Part shown: piece by piece, positions 1 through 12,829 of the stretch
How positions within the stretch are numbered: position 1 is the stretch's first letter
Layout: the number at the start of each line of letters is the position of its first letter
Source of the DNA: Rotaria sordida
Taxonomy: Eukaryota; Rotifera; Eurotatoria; Philodinida; Philodinidae
DNA: 64,000 nucleotides
Assembly: GCA_905250125.1 (NCBI GenBank)
Contig: CAJNOL010000008.1
Coordinates: 62,001-126,000, forward strand
Direction of reading: 5' to 3'
Notes under the pieces: model-generated
Seen by the model: the letters and a program-made list of their open reading frames with translations, nothing else
What the model was told of the DNA's origin: nothing
Databases searched by the model: none
Program-made: the position numbers and the translations under genes

Positions 1-1026
1 ATTTTTTTTAAATTGTTATCTTTCATAACGTTAGATGTATTAAATTAAATGTCTCATTTGAAAACAGAAGGCAAGAAATACTCTTAAGTAATTAAATAAT
101 AACAAAAACATTGTCTAATCGTCACAAAGTAATTTATGTATCTCTCAGGACTAAATGATATAAGACATTTAGCATTATTCAAGATAATTATACCGACCGT
201 CAGAAAACGACTGTAAAACTTTGTATTACTGAATTAAGTTTCACGATAGGTCACCATAATCTTTCATTCGATTTTTACGGACCGCTATTTCCTCTAAGAA
301 ACGACTATCGTCTGTTTCCTAATATTTTCTTCGTTTTATGAAACGACGGAAAACGACGACATACTAGCGCTATTTTTCTTGGATCTCGATATTATCATAA
401 AAAAATCAAACTAATCTTATACATATATATATACATGTGTGCGTTATCGTAGAATAAACAGTGCTCTGTGAAAATGAGATATTGTCTGATTTTGTTCGTT
501 TTTACTTTCGAAAATCCATATTAAATATTCCTGTCATAAATTTCAAAACGGTATTAGATTTGTTTTAATGAAAGAAGATTTGTGCATTCCTTTCCGTATT
601 TTTTTTAACCATATACGTTGAAACGAAAATGTAATATAGTGAACTGCTTACATCATGGCGAAAAATTATTGAATAAATTTTTTCATTTATGTCGTTCATT
701 TTGATAGAAACTGATTTATGCATGAAACTTCTTCTATGTGCATATATATATATCAGTTACAAAATGATCATATTCGAAAATAGACGTATTACATTATACT
801 GCACATAAAACATCCGTTTTATTTATGACATATTTCCTTTACTAGATTAGATTATGTGTGATGATAAATTATTTTTTTGACTGAAATATTTCATGTTGTT
901 TATATTTTTTCATTACATAGTAATCTTGCAAATCATCTTGAAGATTTCAATTATGACGATAAAAGAACGATGTTACTATTACGATTAGTGCCTTGTAGTA
1001 ATAAAAAAAATTGAATTGATTAACGT
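1..1026. other. Intergenic, no gene seen
   Basis: AT-rich sequence with homopolymer runs and short AT repeats. No open frame of gene-like composition and no splice-site pattern was found. It may hold upstream sequence of the tRNA gene. Confidence 0.5.
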
Positions 1027-1130
1027 GCTGTGATGGCCGAGTGGTTAAGGCGTCTGACTTGAATCACGAAATGTCAGTGACAAGTTATCAGATGGGTTCT
1101 CCCGCGTAGGTTCGAATCCTACTCGCAGCG
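1027..1130 (+). tRNA. tRNA-Ser (anticodon TGA) with a 23-nt intron
   Basis: The acceptor stem GCTGTGA (1027-1033) pairs with TCGCAGC (1123-1129), followed by discriminator G at 1130. The D-arm/A-box (TGGCCGAGTGGTTAAGG) and the T-arm/B-box (GGTTCGAATCC) are canonical. The anticodon stem TCTGA (1053-1057) pairs with TCAGA (1088-1092). The anticodon TGA is at 1060-1062. An intron at 1064-1086 sits after position 37, the standard site for eukaryotic nuclear tRNA introns. A variable arm typical of class II serine tRNAs follows. It reads UCN serine codons and needs the tRNA splicing endonuclease. Confidence 0.93.
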
Positions 1131-2521
1131 TTTCCTTTTTTATGTTAATTTGTTTTTGTCGTTCCACTATCATCCTTACAATGTGATGAGCCATTGTCAT
1201 GCAGAAAAAAAATTATTGAATCTATTTTTGCTTTTTTAATAGAAAGATTTTCGAATAAGTGGGTATACAGTATCTAATTATCAATGCAGAAAAATAAAGG
1301 ACACAGACACACTCGAAAATAAATTTATGTCGAAGAAAACTTCCGAGTATTGAAATAATATTGATGTTATTTGATCTATGCGTCCTACATTTTATTATTT
1401 TTTTTCTGCAAGCTTGATAATATAAGTGTCATTAAACTGTAGTTCGTCATTGTAGTTCATACATGGAAGAATGAATATACTATGATTTGAACCTTAGATA
1501 GTAGTAACCTTCATTGAACTTATTATATTTCTGAACTTCTAACCGCTATATACTAGGAAAAATAAATAGAATACGATCAGTAGCAACAACATAATCAAGG
1601 ATGAGTTAAACTGAATATCATTAATGTTCTTGATAACCAACAGCGAGAAATCGACAAATAGGAATGTTGAAATCGGAGTCAGATAGAATCAATTAAATAA
1701 TCGTCTAACATACAAACAAAATGAAACTGTAGTTGTTAGTCTATTGTAATATATTAAATTCGCTGATAGATAAATAAAAATAGAATTTAGTAATCATAAT
1801 AGAAGAGGCAGAATAGAAAAGAAGAAATAGAAACAAAATTTATCAATAAATATATAAAGAATAATGAAGTAATGTTTTCGATAATAAAAATTCTCATGTT
1901 TTATAAATTGCAAAACAAATAATATTTTCTGAAAGAAATTTATTATATTTAAGAATATATTTTTTTGCATCATCTCATCTCATTATTTAAATTTTAATCA
2001 TATTTAAAAGGTTCTATAGTTGAATTGTTGATGAAATCATTACTAATAATTAATATTTCTCAGTCGAAAATATCATTAACATTTTGACATCGTTCTTTTT
2101 TATCTTGTTGACTTTCAACAGAAAAAAACAAATAATAACCAAAAAAAAAAAGAATATATTTAATTTCCATCTCGAATTTTAAAATATATAAAGTACTAAA
2201 TTATTTGAATAAGATGAAGACGAATAGATTACCCAAGTAAAAAGAGATAACTAATGAATCAAGGTATATTCATAAGAAGTTTTTTTTCTAAAACCAAAGC
2301 TCTGATTATTTTTTTCGAGTTCATGTGAAGTAGACATTTATTATAAACAGTGAACAATATTTTTTTAAATTTATATATGCATAAAAAGGACATGATTCTT
2401 TTTTCTGATTATTCTCGTTTATCAAATGTTTGTTTGTTTTTTTTGTTATCGATTCTTTCTTTGAGAAAAACAAATTAATAATTATAGCAAGAAAAAAAAA
2501 ATAGTTCGAAATTTTTCTTTT
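1131..2521. other. Intergenic, no gene seen
   Basis: After the tRNA terminator the sequence is AT-rich with many stops in all frames. The part next to 2521 probably holds the 3' UTR of the minus-strand GPCR gene. Confidence 0.4.
1136..1141 (+). terminator. RNA polymerase III T-run terminator
   Basis: A run of six T begins five bases after the tRNA 3' end, the usual position of a Pol III stop. Confidence 0.7.
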
Positions 2522-4523
2522 CTATGTGCATAGCACCTCAGTAGTTTTTGATGTTGGTTTTGATGGTAATGAAGAATAAGCTACGACTGGTGATCGATCC
2601 CCATGTTTTCGTCTTCGATGTGATTTATTTAATGTATTTGTTTGTGTTGCAACTGTAATATGACACGAACTATGATTATCTATTGATAATTTACGTTCAT
2701 CATTTGCTGATTCTCGTCGATCATATTGTGATAATAATTCTGTTGTAAGACGTGATGATGATGAACAAGCAGTACCACCACCTGCATTTGATATTCCAGT
2801 TATTGGATTTAATTGTGATAAATGTGAAGCAACTGATGATCGTATCTGGTAATCAGTTTTTCGATATTTTGAATTAAAATTCTTTATATAATTTTCTGTC
2901 ATGCGTCGATTACGTAAACTGTGATTAGCTCCATAAAGATGTCGTTTTGAATATCGACAACAAAGTACGTCAATAAATGATGAACGAAAATTTTTTGACA
3001 TAAAACCATATAGAATTGGATTTGTACACTAAATAGAAAAAAGAAAACCTTTTTTTGTTTGTCTCCAAAAATTATTTTAATCTTATTACATACAGAATTA
3101 AGATAAGCAAAAACATTGGCCAACATTGTTAAAATATCCATATATGTAGCAAATGTATGACTTGTATTTCTTGAAAGTATAACATTTGAAATAAATAATA
3201 ATTGCATAAAAAACCAACATAATGCATAAGTTAAAATAACAGCTAATATCATACGCGTTGCACGTCGTTTACTTTTCCCAACTGATTGACCACGAGTTCC
3301 ACGTAAAAATTTTAACATTAATCCATAGAGAATAACAATTATTGTTAACGGAAGTGCATAAAGAAATATAACAAAACCAAGCCAATAGAAACTTGCTTCA
3401 ATAGGTAAAATTTGAATTGGACCATTACTAGCTATATCATCTGTATTATTATTAAATAATGAAATAGTTCTAGAAAAATTCATTGTTTCAAAAAGAGTTG
3501 TATTCGGCGTTATGGATATACTATCAAAATCTAATTTTAAATAACGCAATAGACAATACATAGATACAGATGATTGATCACCTCCAAATTTGATGACAGT
3601 AAATAATGACCCGATAATCATAGATATAGAAATACCAATTAACCAAAGAGCTCTATAAGAAAGAAAAAAGAACTGAATAAATTTTACTAAGAGCAATAGT
3701 GCATGGAGTAAATGTATGCATGATAATTTGTTATAATGAAAGAAAACATTTTTGTTGAGATATTTAACCTTTAATTAAATATTCTATAGGAGTGGCTTTG
3801 ACCTATAATTATTTTTTCGATTTTATTTGACAAAAACAAAGAATGCTAATTTTAATTGTATATGGATTTCCTCTAGAAATATTAGTGATTGTTGTTTTTC
3901 TTTTTGAGATTATAATCTAAGCCTTTGAGAATGAACAATGAAGAAAAAAAAATCATACATAATAGATATTGTCGTATTTTTTGTTGTTCGATAATTTGCA
4001 AAGGAATCAACAGCATGAACAACAGCAAGATAACGATCAATTGACATGAATACAAGCAAATATATGCTCATAAAAGCAGATAAGTGATTAATGAATTGCG
4101 CTAGAATAAAAGAAAGATACAATTTAGAATAAAAACAAAGAAAAAAAAACATGAAATAAATAAATTTGGTAAAAATTGACATCAGAAGATTTTTTTTTTT
4201 CCTAATTTACCTAATTTACAACCAACTTCTGCAAAAGGCCAACGACCAAAAAAACTAAATAGAGTCGTTGGTATACAAACAATAATAAATAAAATATCAG
4301 CAAGTGCTAAATTAAATATTAATAAATTTGTGGTCGTTTGCATGCCTTTATTAAGTCCAATACCAATGAGTACTAGTGAATTACCAATAAGACCAAGTAC
4401 AAAAAAAGTACTAAATAAACATATTTTAAGAATACCCAATTTAAATTCATTTCCAATTGTAACACCATTACTGATCTCTATTGATGTAGTATCATTTAAA
4501 TATGAGTGGGCGTTTAAGTCCAT
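2522..4523 (-). CDS. Rhodopsin-class neuropeptide GPCR (allatostatin/galanin receptor-like)
   Basis: Four exons on the minus strand: 4211-4523, 3959-4100, 3094-3652 and 2522-3028. All join through GT/AG introns in consistent phase to give 506 residues. Seven membrane helices are readable. TM1 carries GNS and TM2 LALAD. The TM3 cysteine is residue 102, with its presumed disulfide partner C185 in extracellular loop 2. DRY is at 126-128, followed by LAVVH as in allatostatin A and galanin receptors, and NPILY is at 341-345. Loop 2 is long, with N-glycosylation sites. The basic serine-rich tail probably carries arrestin/kinase sites. Odd feature: the TM6 motif is CWFF (297-300), without the usual CWxP proline. 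The natural ligand cannot be read from sequence. By family it signals at the plasma membrane through G proteins. Confidence 0.9.
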
Positions 4524-6037
4524 TTGATTATAATAATAAATAAAATTATGTTAAATAGTTATATTGTCTCTCTAGACATAGATAATAATAGTGAAATAAA
4601 GAGACGATTATATCCTAAAACAAAATGTGAATAACTAAAAACGTTTTTAATTTATTATCTATTATTTATCAGACAAGACTATATGGTAATTGTCATCAGA
4701 CAAAAATAATAATGACTGATCTAAAAACCCTTAATCTGATGAAAATGTGGAGGAGAAAAAGAGAATGTCTCCTCCGCTCGTCAAAAATACAAGATGTGCA
4801 CTAGCACTATGATCTCCTACTCCAGATAGAGCGTCGATTCCAATTCCATTAGTAAGCCGAGCACTATGATCCCAATAGTCAAACTGTTAAGATGAAAACG
4901 GCATAGTAGCGATGGTAGGGTTGAAAGAAAAAGTGCTAGAAGAAAAAGAGTCGCAAGAGAAAGAAAACAAACTGACTCGTTGACTGTGCTATAATAGAAA
5001 ACACAGATTTGAATATTGTTGTAACTAGATTCTTATTGAATAAGCTCATAATTTGACGTATACCTGGTATAAATACTACATATACATATCTATCTATATA
5101 TGTATATATGTATATGAGAGCATCAATCGACAAATGACATCTGGATAGAGTAAATCTATATTGATCATTTGTTGCAATCAAACGGAGAGAAAAACATAAA
5201 AAAAAAAAGAATAATTAGATTTTTACGGTTTCTATAAATGTATGGGCAGTCAGTTCTCATCATGGAAAAAAACGGTTGAGTGAATAAATAGTTTTTCTTT
5301 TTCAGTGCTCACTTTGATATAGTACTATGATGACTGAACCTCTTGTTTTTCTGCCACATTCTTATCATATCAATATAGTAAATAGACTATCGAGAAACAT
5401 CTAGTGAAATAAAAAATAAATGAATAAAATTGTTGTCATTTTAAGTTTTATTATAATATTTTTTTATAAAAAGAAGGATAATATAATAATTATGTGTAAG
5501 TTGATGATGTTTACTAATATGGTGACGAAAGATAATAGATTATGAGAGAATCTGTTTTTTTGTCTAACGCTCTTACTCTATTATCTCATTAAGTACAATG
5601 AGCCTTTATTTTGTTTTGCACGTAATCATATAACAGTTCAACATATACATTGACCAAGATAGATAGAATATCGATTAAGTACAATTTGTAACAGAGAAGT
5701 TTACCAGAGAACAGGTAAAGGATATACGCTAATGTGTTACTGCTCTTTTACTAATGTATCTATACACTAATCGATACGAGTCGGCATTATCAAATTGAAT
5801 AACAGTAGAAAAAGAGCTGATGGCTGATGCCATTCATCCATTTATATGACTTCTCTATGTCTCTCATTCAATGATTGTGTTTATATCTATTTGGACATAT
5901 TGCTTGTACATATATTCATATATACACACGTCATTATTGCTAAAAGATGTTATTTTTACTTATCCGGACACTTCTATCGTCACCCACCGTTTAGCCAATT
6001 GTTCAAATGGCAGGCAGCTGCTCTCTATTCTAGCACT

Positions 6038-6057
6038 ATGATGATGATGATGATGAT
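6038..6057 (+). repeat. (ATG)n microsatellite
   Basis: Six perfect ATG units plus two bases in non-coding sequence. Confidence 0.9.
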
Positions 6058-8296
6058 ATAAATCCGTTTCTCTTTCTCTCTCCTCTCTTGATTTTGCTCA
6101 TTTTAATACACGAGGAGCTGGGACGACAATAACGATGTTTCACATTACTCAAAATTCCCTTTCGGCAATATAGAACGACTGTAAGAGAAGTAGAAGAGGA
6201 TATTACTGTTGTCTATAGACGGACTAATGAAATGAAAACAGACAATATTCTTGAAGATAGAAAAAAAAAGATTATGCATACGCAATACATAATTATACAT
6301 ACATAATATTTTTTTAACATACATTCTACTAAATGAATATTTTGTTTTTATCTAGTTTGTCATTTGACTATATTTAAGATGTTTTCGAATAATTCTCTGT
6401 TTATTATTATAGATATAGATGATAATATATAGATTTACAAAGAGAAATATATATAACTAATCGAAAGAATAATATTAAATAATTCAATAGATTGATTCTA
6501 TCAGTATTTTTCCTTTCAAACAATTATAATGATGACAATATTAATTAAGAGAACGGTTTTTTTTTTGTGAATAATATGCATGAATTATGTCAGCAAATTA
6601 ATTTAAAATTAATACTTCTTTTTTATGTTGATGAAGAGTTATTGTGTTCTTCTTTATATAATTGTCTATTTAGACATGTTTTCTGTCTGTTAGTCGAATG
6701 AATTAAATAAATGATTGAATATAAGCGAACAAGCGTGCAGCGACAAAAAGTAACACTTATGTGCTTGTCGAGCGAGTAGTCTAATTAAATGAAATTGTCT
6801 ACATGGATGTCAATTTACTTCTTTTTTTCCTTTTCTTTTTTTCATCAAAAAAAATCCATAAAAGATAAATATAAAATAATGTCCATGTTAGTATTTCATG
6901 AATCTTTTTATCGAACAGTAAGATGCATACATATCCGGAATTTCTACTTGGATACAGTATAAGTAGAAATATGTCTACACACATGTAGAATAGAAGGATG
7001 ACTATGTTGCCTTTAGAAGAAAATTCGATTATCGAAACGGCAAAGACAGCTCGTCAATAGCAATAGAACATCATACTGCTGTTTTTTTTTTGTATGCAAA
7101 TGAGACATCCAGCTAATTTTTTGTCTTTTTTCTTTTTTACTATCTATATGAAAAGATAGAATCAGCGTAGAATTCATTCGGAATGTGCATGAGGGCAAAG
7201 AACAAAGACTGAGTCCTTGTCCTTTTTTTTTTTTTACTATACATTATCGATTTAGTTCTTCAATGTCGTATATATGCATTTATTTCTTTCGTTGACGTAT
7301 ACAATAGTCATTCATTATTTCTATTCTTCTCTTTTGATTGAAAATATTTGATTTGTAAAAATAACAAAAACTATTTGACAACTTATTCAGAAAATTCCCA
7401 TTCATAACATTTGTCGATCGATAAATATGATAATTAGGTACTAATTCATGTGAATAAATGACTAAATATTGTTTTCTGAATCACGTTTCTTACATGAGAA
7501 ATTTCTTCGTTTAATGATGAGAAGCTGAATATATACAAAAAAATAATCCATTCATCACGTATATGATAGTGCCGAGATGCATAACAACACTACAAATAAA
7601 TAGAAAACGACATCATCCATTATAAAATATAATGATGTAAAATAATACGCTCATGATTAACAAGAAAAAAAAAGAAAAGATTATATTCATCTAAGTAATG
7701 ATCTAAGATTTTCATAAGTCATAACTACTTGAGATGAATCAATTAATATATGACTCTTGAGATTTTACAATGAATTGAATTAAAGAAGGAAATGAAACAT
7801 CTGATACATGATAGAAATTCTTTTCTTTTTTAGTAATAAAAAAGAAAAAATAACTTTCTCATAACTAACAACCATGAAAATTATTTGTTAATTCAATCAC
7901 AATTCTGTTTAATGATATTAGATATATCATTACATATTTACTATGCTTGAATTAATAGGAAGTCAAATATCAGCAGTTAAAGATAAAATGAAATTCGGAT
8001 AATTATTGTTCTTTTGCTAAACTAATGGCTATAAAATCATTTTAAAATACAAACAAAATGACTATCGAACTATCTAAATTAAATGTAATCATGCAAGTAA
8101 TTATTTCTATTCTATTGTTTTCTCTTGTATAAAATAAAAAATGCTGATTTGACAACTATCAAATAATAATCATTTCTAAAAACTCTCATGACAGTCTCAA
8201 GATTAATAATGTTATCAATCAAATGAAATATATGATGACCTTAAAAAGAAATAACAGAACTTATTTACCTTTTTTTTCTATTGAATTACATGTATG

Positions 8297-8500
8297 CTAT
8301 GGTTGCAATAGTTGAGGTCGATAGATTTTTCGAAAGATTCAACCATGATTAACAATATATTCTTTTACTTGTTGACCTGCATAAGGACTTATATTTGAAA
8401 TGATATTATATTTTTTTTTTGAGTCAATTAAAAATGTCGTAACATTTTGTTTTGTGTATTTTTCAAAATGAGTGATGTTTGCTGTCAATATGTAAATTTG
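8297..8500 (-). pseudogene. Coding-like relic of unknown gene
   Basis: On the minus strand one frame from 8500 to 8297 stays open apart from a single TGA and ends in TAG. It has protein-like codon use (K/N/T-rich, then SPYAGQQVKEY). No start codon, flanking exons or recognised family were found. It could be a decayed gene fragment or chance, and the call rests on codon texture only. Confidence 0.25.
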
Positions 8501-10890
8501 ATTTTTCTTTTTGAGATATTAAATTGACATATATTATATTTTTAGAAAAATCATTTCATTTTATCATAATAAATTTGATTATGCTGTACATTATTTATGA
8601 ACTCTTTAGTCTTGAAATAATTTTTACGGAGAAAACTTTCAAACACGACATATTATTTATCTAATATCTATATTTCAAATGAGAACAAGACTTGTTTTCA
8701 ATCACATTATTTTCATCGAAAGAATTCTTCCTTATTTGTTTCTTTAATAAGATTTTATGCTTGATGCAAGTTGTCGTCGATTGCCTTGAGCTATACAAAT
8801 GTAATTCGTATCTGTCGCATACTGTCTGTTAGTATGGATCGTACAAACTTGAGTCTATTCAATATAGTTAAGTGATGACGGACAGTGAAATAACAATACT
8901 TGAAGCATTCAATGAAATCTCTTTCTTATTGAGTACTTATATGAAAGCAGCTGCGTTCTTATAGTATAGATCGAGTATTGTGAAGTTTAATTCTTCTATG
9001 TATTTGTCAAGTATTATCGATCTTATTATCATTTTAATCAGTTAGGTACGTTATGTATTCGGTTATTAAAAGATAATATAATTATAATTTACTATGTGAT
9101 GTAAAGAAAAATTTTTATATTCGAAATCTTTTCGTTACCATTCTTAGATAGTAGACTTACATTGATAATAATAATAATAATCAATGAGACATATGACAAA
9201 AAATATTCTTAGCAGTCATGGATTTAACTAAACAGAATCGATTATATAAATATATAAACAGTTCTTCTTTAAGAAAATTTTGAGTTCAATGAAATATAAT
9301 CACTTCTTTTTTTCACATCGATAAATCTAGTTTCAATTCTACTTAAATATCCAACATATGTGATGTGTGTTGTATATAATTTGTATTATAAAAATGAAGT
9401 CAATACAGTTTTATTTTGAGAAATTAATGGAATTGTTGTTTATATTTGAAGTGATGAGTCAAAACAAAAAACCAGCTTTCGAACTATGCAAACTTAATGA
9501 AAACGTAAGGTACTTTTTTATTTACTTTATTAATATCAATCTTATAAGAGACTATTGAATAATTAAAATATTAATGAGAATCGTAGAGTTCAATACAAAA
9601 ACAAAAAATTTCTAAGACATAAAATAGAAATACAATTTGAATATGATTTATATTTTCCATATGAAAGAAATCTATTCACATTTTTGACGTACAACACAAT
9701 GAATATATATCGATCTGTTTGAGTCACATTTATTTCCATAGGGTTTTGGATAACATCACAACTACAGTTAGTAGCAAATACTACGTTCAAATACTGGTCT
9801 AATTTATCTTAAAAATTATTTGTGATCAATTCTTGCTCTCTCTTTTCTTCTAGATATGTGTATTGAGAAAATTGGATATGTAAGAGAATGCATGCATTCT
9901 CAATCATGGAAAATTATCCAGTCAATATATATTTCATCGGAAGAGACCTCGTTGAAATCAATACTATTGATTTTCAGTAATGTGTCTATTGCTAATGCTT
10001 ACATTTCATGATTTCTATTTCGATGAGGGAAACTATTGGCGATAGTCTCAGATAATACTTGCAGTTTCTGTCTATATTTTTGTACAGTATGTATCCAAAA
10101 AATAAAAGAAAACGAATTATCATTGAAATAAATAATTATTCTTTCGATAATCTTCTTATTTCGTAATGTGTGTTTCAATAATTAGACAGATCAACAATTA
10201 TTCTTTATTAGCCAGCGTAATGAGTAAAATCTTTTTTGAGTTGTATATTACTTCTGGGAGACATTCTTGAATATAACTACATCATAACCTTGAGATCCGT
10301 ATACAAGGCCTATTGAGATTAAAGTAACATATGGTGAGAGACAATATATCAATAATTGTTGATAGTCTTCTGTGAATACATTGCTTATGTCGATACATAC
10401 ACTCAAATTGAGTTCGTCATTATCATTATTACGAATGATAAATAAGAAAGCATATCAAAACTAATAGTTACATTCTTTGTTATGCAATAATAATGAAATT
10501 AAATCATTCTTATTAACTCAATACTCAAAAAAATCTTTACACAAGAAGAAATATCTAATAAAACTTAATACTATTTTCCACTATACTTCAACGATTGTTT
10601 TAATAGGAATTATAAGAAAGATTTATATTCTCATTGCTGCTATAACAATCAAGGCGAGCGTATTTCGATAAGTGAGACTTTCATTATCTTTGTTGATACA
10701 AAGAAATATAAGTACAATAATTAATTCAATTTTTGTTTAGATCTTACCGTATTACTTAAACGAAATTTGTCAGATATGACCACAGTTACATCTACTGATC
10801 TAACTGATTCAGCATATAATTAATTGTAAAATCCTTTTCAACTGCCAATCGATTCATTTAATACACTACATAGTAGATACTCGGAAACAT

Positions 10891-11241
10891 CGTGTGATGA
10901 GTAACGTTTAAGATGCAATCACTGATCCTAGAATAGTTGAGAATAATACAGAACGAACAAACCGTACTCAACTATATTCACTAGATTTTTTTTACCTCAA
11001 ATTATCATCAAATAGTTTGTTGACTTGTATCTATCATTGTAATGATATTGTTGTTTGGTATTGAGTGCCAATAGTTGGATATGAATTGCTGGTAATCTCA
11101 AGGAAAGAAGTAGGTGATGATACGTTCTTCTCATTTGATTATCCTTTTAACATGACAGTGAATTCTATGGATAATATCTATGGTACTGATATAGAAAAAC
11201 CATTGTATCTAAATCTTTCCCGTCGGTCAATCTGTTTTTAA
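10891..11241 (+). pseudogene. Coding-like relic of unknown gene
   Basis: A plus-strand frame of about 116 codons is broken by one TAA near its start and one TGA in the middle, and ends with TAA. The amino-acid mix looks like a real protein, with cysteines, aromatics and acidic stretches such as VGDDTFFSFDYPFNMT. There is no initiator and I recognise no family. It is probably a pseudogene fragment; chance is possible. Confidence 0.3.
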
Positions 11242-11518
11242 TAGAATTGCTGGAAAGAAAAGTATTTGCGATAACAGTTTGAATTTACTCTACCCTTCTT
11301 ATTCCTTGACACTTAATACTTTGTTAAATTTATATATATAACTGATTCATTTCAATATTCGATACAAAAATTTATCTATTATTAAAAAAACCGATTGAAA
11401 TGAACAAATATAATTCAGTTTTCAAGAGTTTTAAAAATAATCTATTACATCAACTATTGTAGAACGAATCATCAGTTATTGTTTTGTCTGTATAATAATA
11501 AACTTATTTTCTTTTTTC

Positions 11519-12829
11519 TTATAATTGAATTTGATGTAAATTTATACTATTTGAAGTTGCTACGACGAATAGATTTGATCCAAATGTTGAAGCAAAATGA
11601 GGAGATGGTGTATATGAACATGATCCTTTCAATTTTCCATCTTTTGTAAGATGTAAAAGACGACTTAAATCATGATAGACAACAATCCATTCATCATAAT
11701 TAAATATACAACAACGAATTTGAACTTTTTGATTATCTGCACTATCAAGTGGAAGAAACCATAAACAATTTAATGTTTTTGAAGATCTTAATTCAACACG
11801 TATTCTTCTTTCTAATTGATTTTCAATAATGAATAAAAGTTTTTCATCATTATAAATTAGATCATGAATTCCTTCATCTTTTGAACATGTATCAGGAGAT
11901 TTCCATAGTTTGACAAATTCTATTGATGGTAATAATTTCAATTCTATAATAGATGAACCACGTTTATATGTTGCTAGATATAGAGATTTATTAGAACATG
12001 TACCACAACACCAATTATATTTAGTTGCTATTTGAATATTTTCGATAGACATTTTATTTTCATCAAGAAGAAAAACATTCTTTTCATTAATAAGAATAAA
12101 TCGTTCTAATACTGATGACCAAAACATATCCCAAATTTCTCCAAAAGACCATAAAGTTTTTTTAATAATTGTAAATTCTTGATCTACTAAACATAAATAT
12201 GATTCTTGATGTATTAATAAAAATTTTTCATTTGTTGCTAATGCAGCCCAATTTCTTTTCGTACAATTAATTGTTTTAATTATTGGAGAAAGTGATGAAA
12301 GATCAAATTGATATGGATTTGATTCTTTAATTCGAATTAAATTATCATTAGTAATAAATGATTGAATTTGAATATCAAATGATGTTTGTTCAATTTTATT
12401 GATTTCTTTTGCTAGAGCATTAATTTTATACTTTAAAGAATCAATATATTGAAATGTTACTTCTTGTTTATAGATAAGTTTAGTTAATTTTGATCGTATT
12501 TCATCAATATTTTCTCGTTGTTTATCAATTTTTATATTCATATATTGTGTAAGTTGATAACATTTTTCTTCAATGAATTTATCAATCTTTTTGTAACAAT
12601 CTATACGCCATTGCTCCAATCTTTTACGAACAATATCAATTATATTTTCAATTTCCATTGTATTAACTCGATTTTCTAGAATATTAATCTGATTAACAAA
12701 AGGATCTAATTGAGATATAAATAAATCTTGATGTTCTTTCAAATGAATTCGACATATATTTTGTTGGCAACAATGACATATGGCATACGATGTATGTTTG
12801 CATTTGTTAATAGTGCATGTTGATGGCAT
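11519..12829 (-). CDS. B-box-like zinc finger, coiled-coil protein with possible beta-propeller
   Basis: A single-exon gene of 436 residues. Residues 5-33 hold a Cys/His cluster (C5, C10, C18, C20, C21, C26, H29, H33) that looks like a B-box-type zinc site. Residues about 35-150 are charged and helical, consistent with a coiled coil. Residues about 170-436 contain repeated W/F-rich strands, such as NWAALATNEKFLLIHQ and EIWDMFWSS, that could form a propeller-like domain. This resembles TRIM proteins without a RING, a type that to my knowledge is abundant in bdelloid rotifers. The absence of introns contrasts with most neighbours. Substrate and function are unknown. Confidence 0.8.
   Translation of the reverse strand: MPSTCTINKCKHTSYAICHCCQQNICRIHLKEHQDLFISQLDPFVNQINILENRVNTMEIENIIDIVRKRLEQWRIDCYKKIDKFIEEKCYQLTQYMNIKIDKQRENIDEIRSKLTKLIYKQEVTFQYIDSLKYKINALAKEINKIEQTSFDIQIQSFITNDNLIRIKESNPYQFDLSSLSPIIKTINCTKRNWAALATNEKFLLIHQESYLCLVDQEFTIIKKTLWSFGEIWDMFWSSVLERFILINEKNVFLLDENKMSIENIQIATKYNWCCGTCSNKSLYLATYKRGSSIIELKLLPSIEFVKLWKSPDTCSKDEGIHDLIYNDEKLLFIIENQLERRIRVELRSSKTLNCLWFLPLDSADNQKVQIRCCIFNYDEWIVVYHDLSRLLHLTKDGKLKGSCSYTPSPHFASTFGSNLFVVATSNSINLHQIQL

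Larger units (their letters stand above)
4524..11518. other. Long gene-poor interval
   Basis: About 7 kb with no convincing intact gene. It contains an ATG trinucleotide repeat near 6.0 kb and two coding-like but stop-interrupted stretches, listed separately. The rest is AT-rich with poly-T/poly-A tracts. The part just above 4523 is the likely promoter and 5' UTR of the GPCR gene. Confidence 0.45.

Noticed and set aside
4330..4527. 65-residue plus-strand frame
   Set aside because: It is the antisense shadow of GPCR exon 1.
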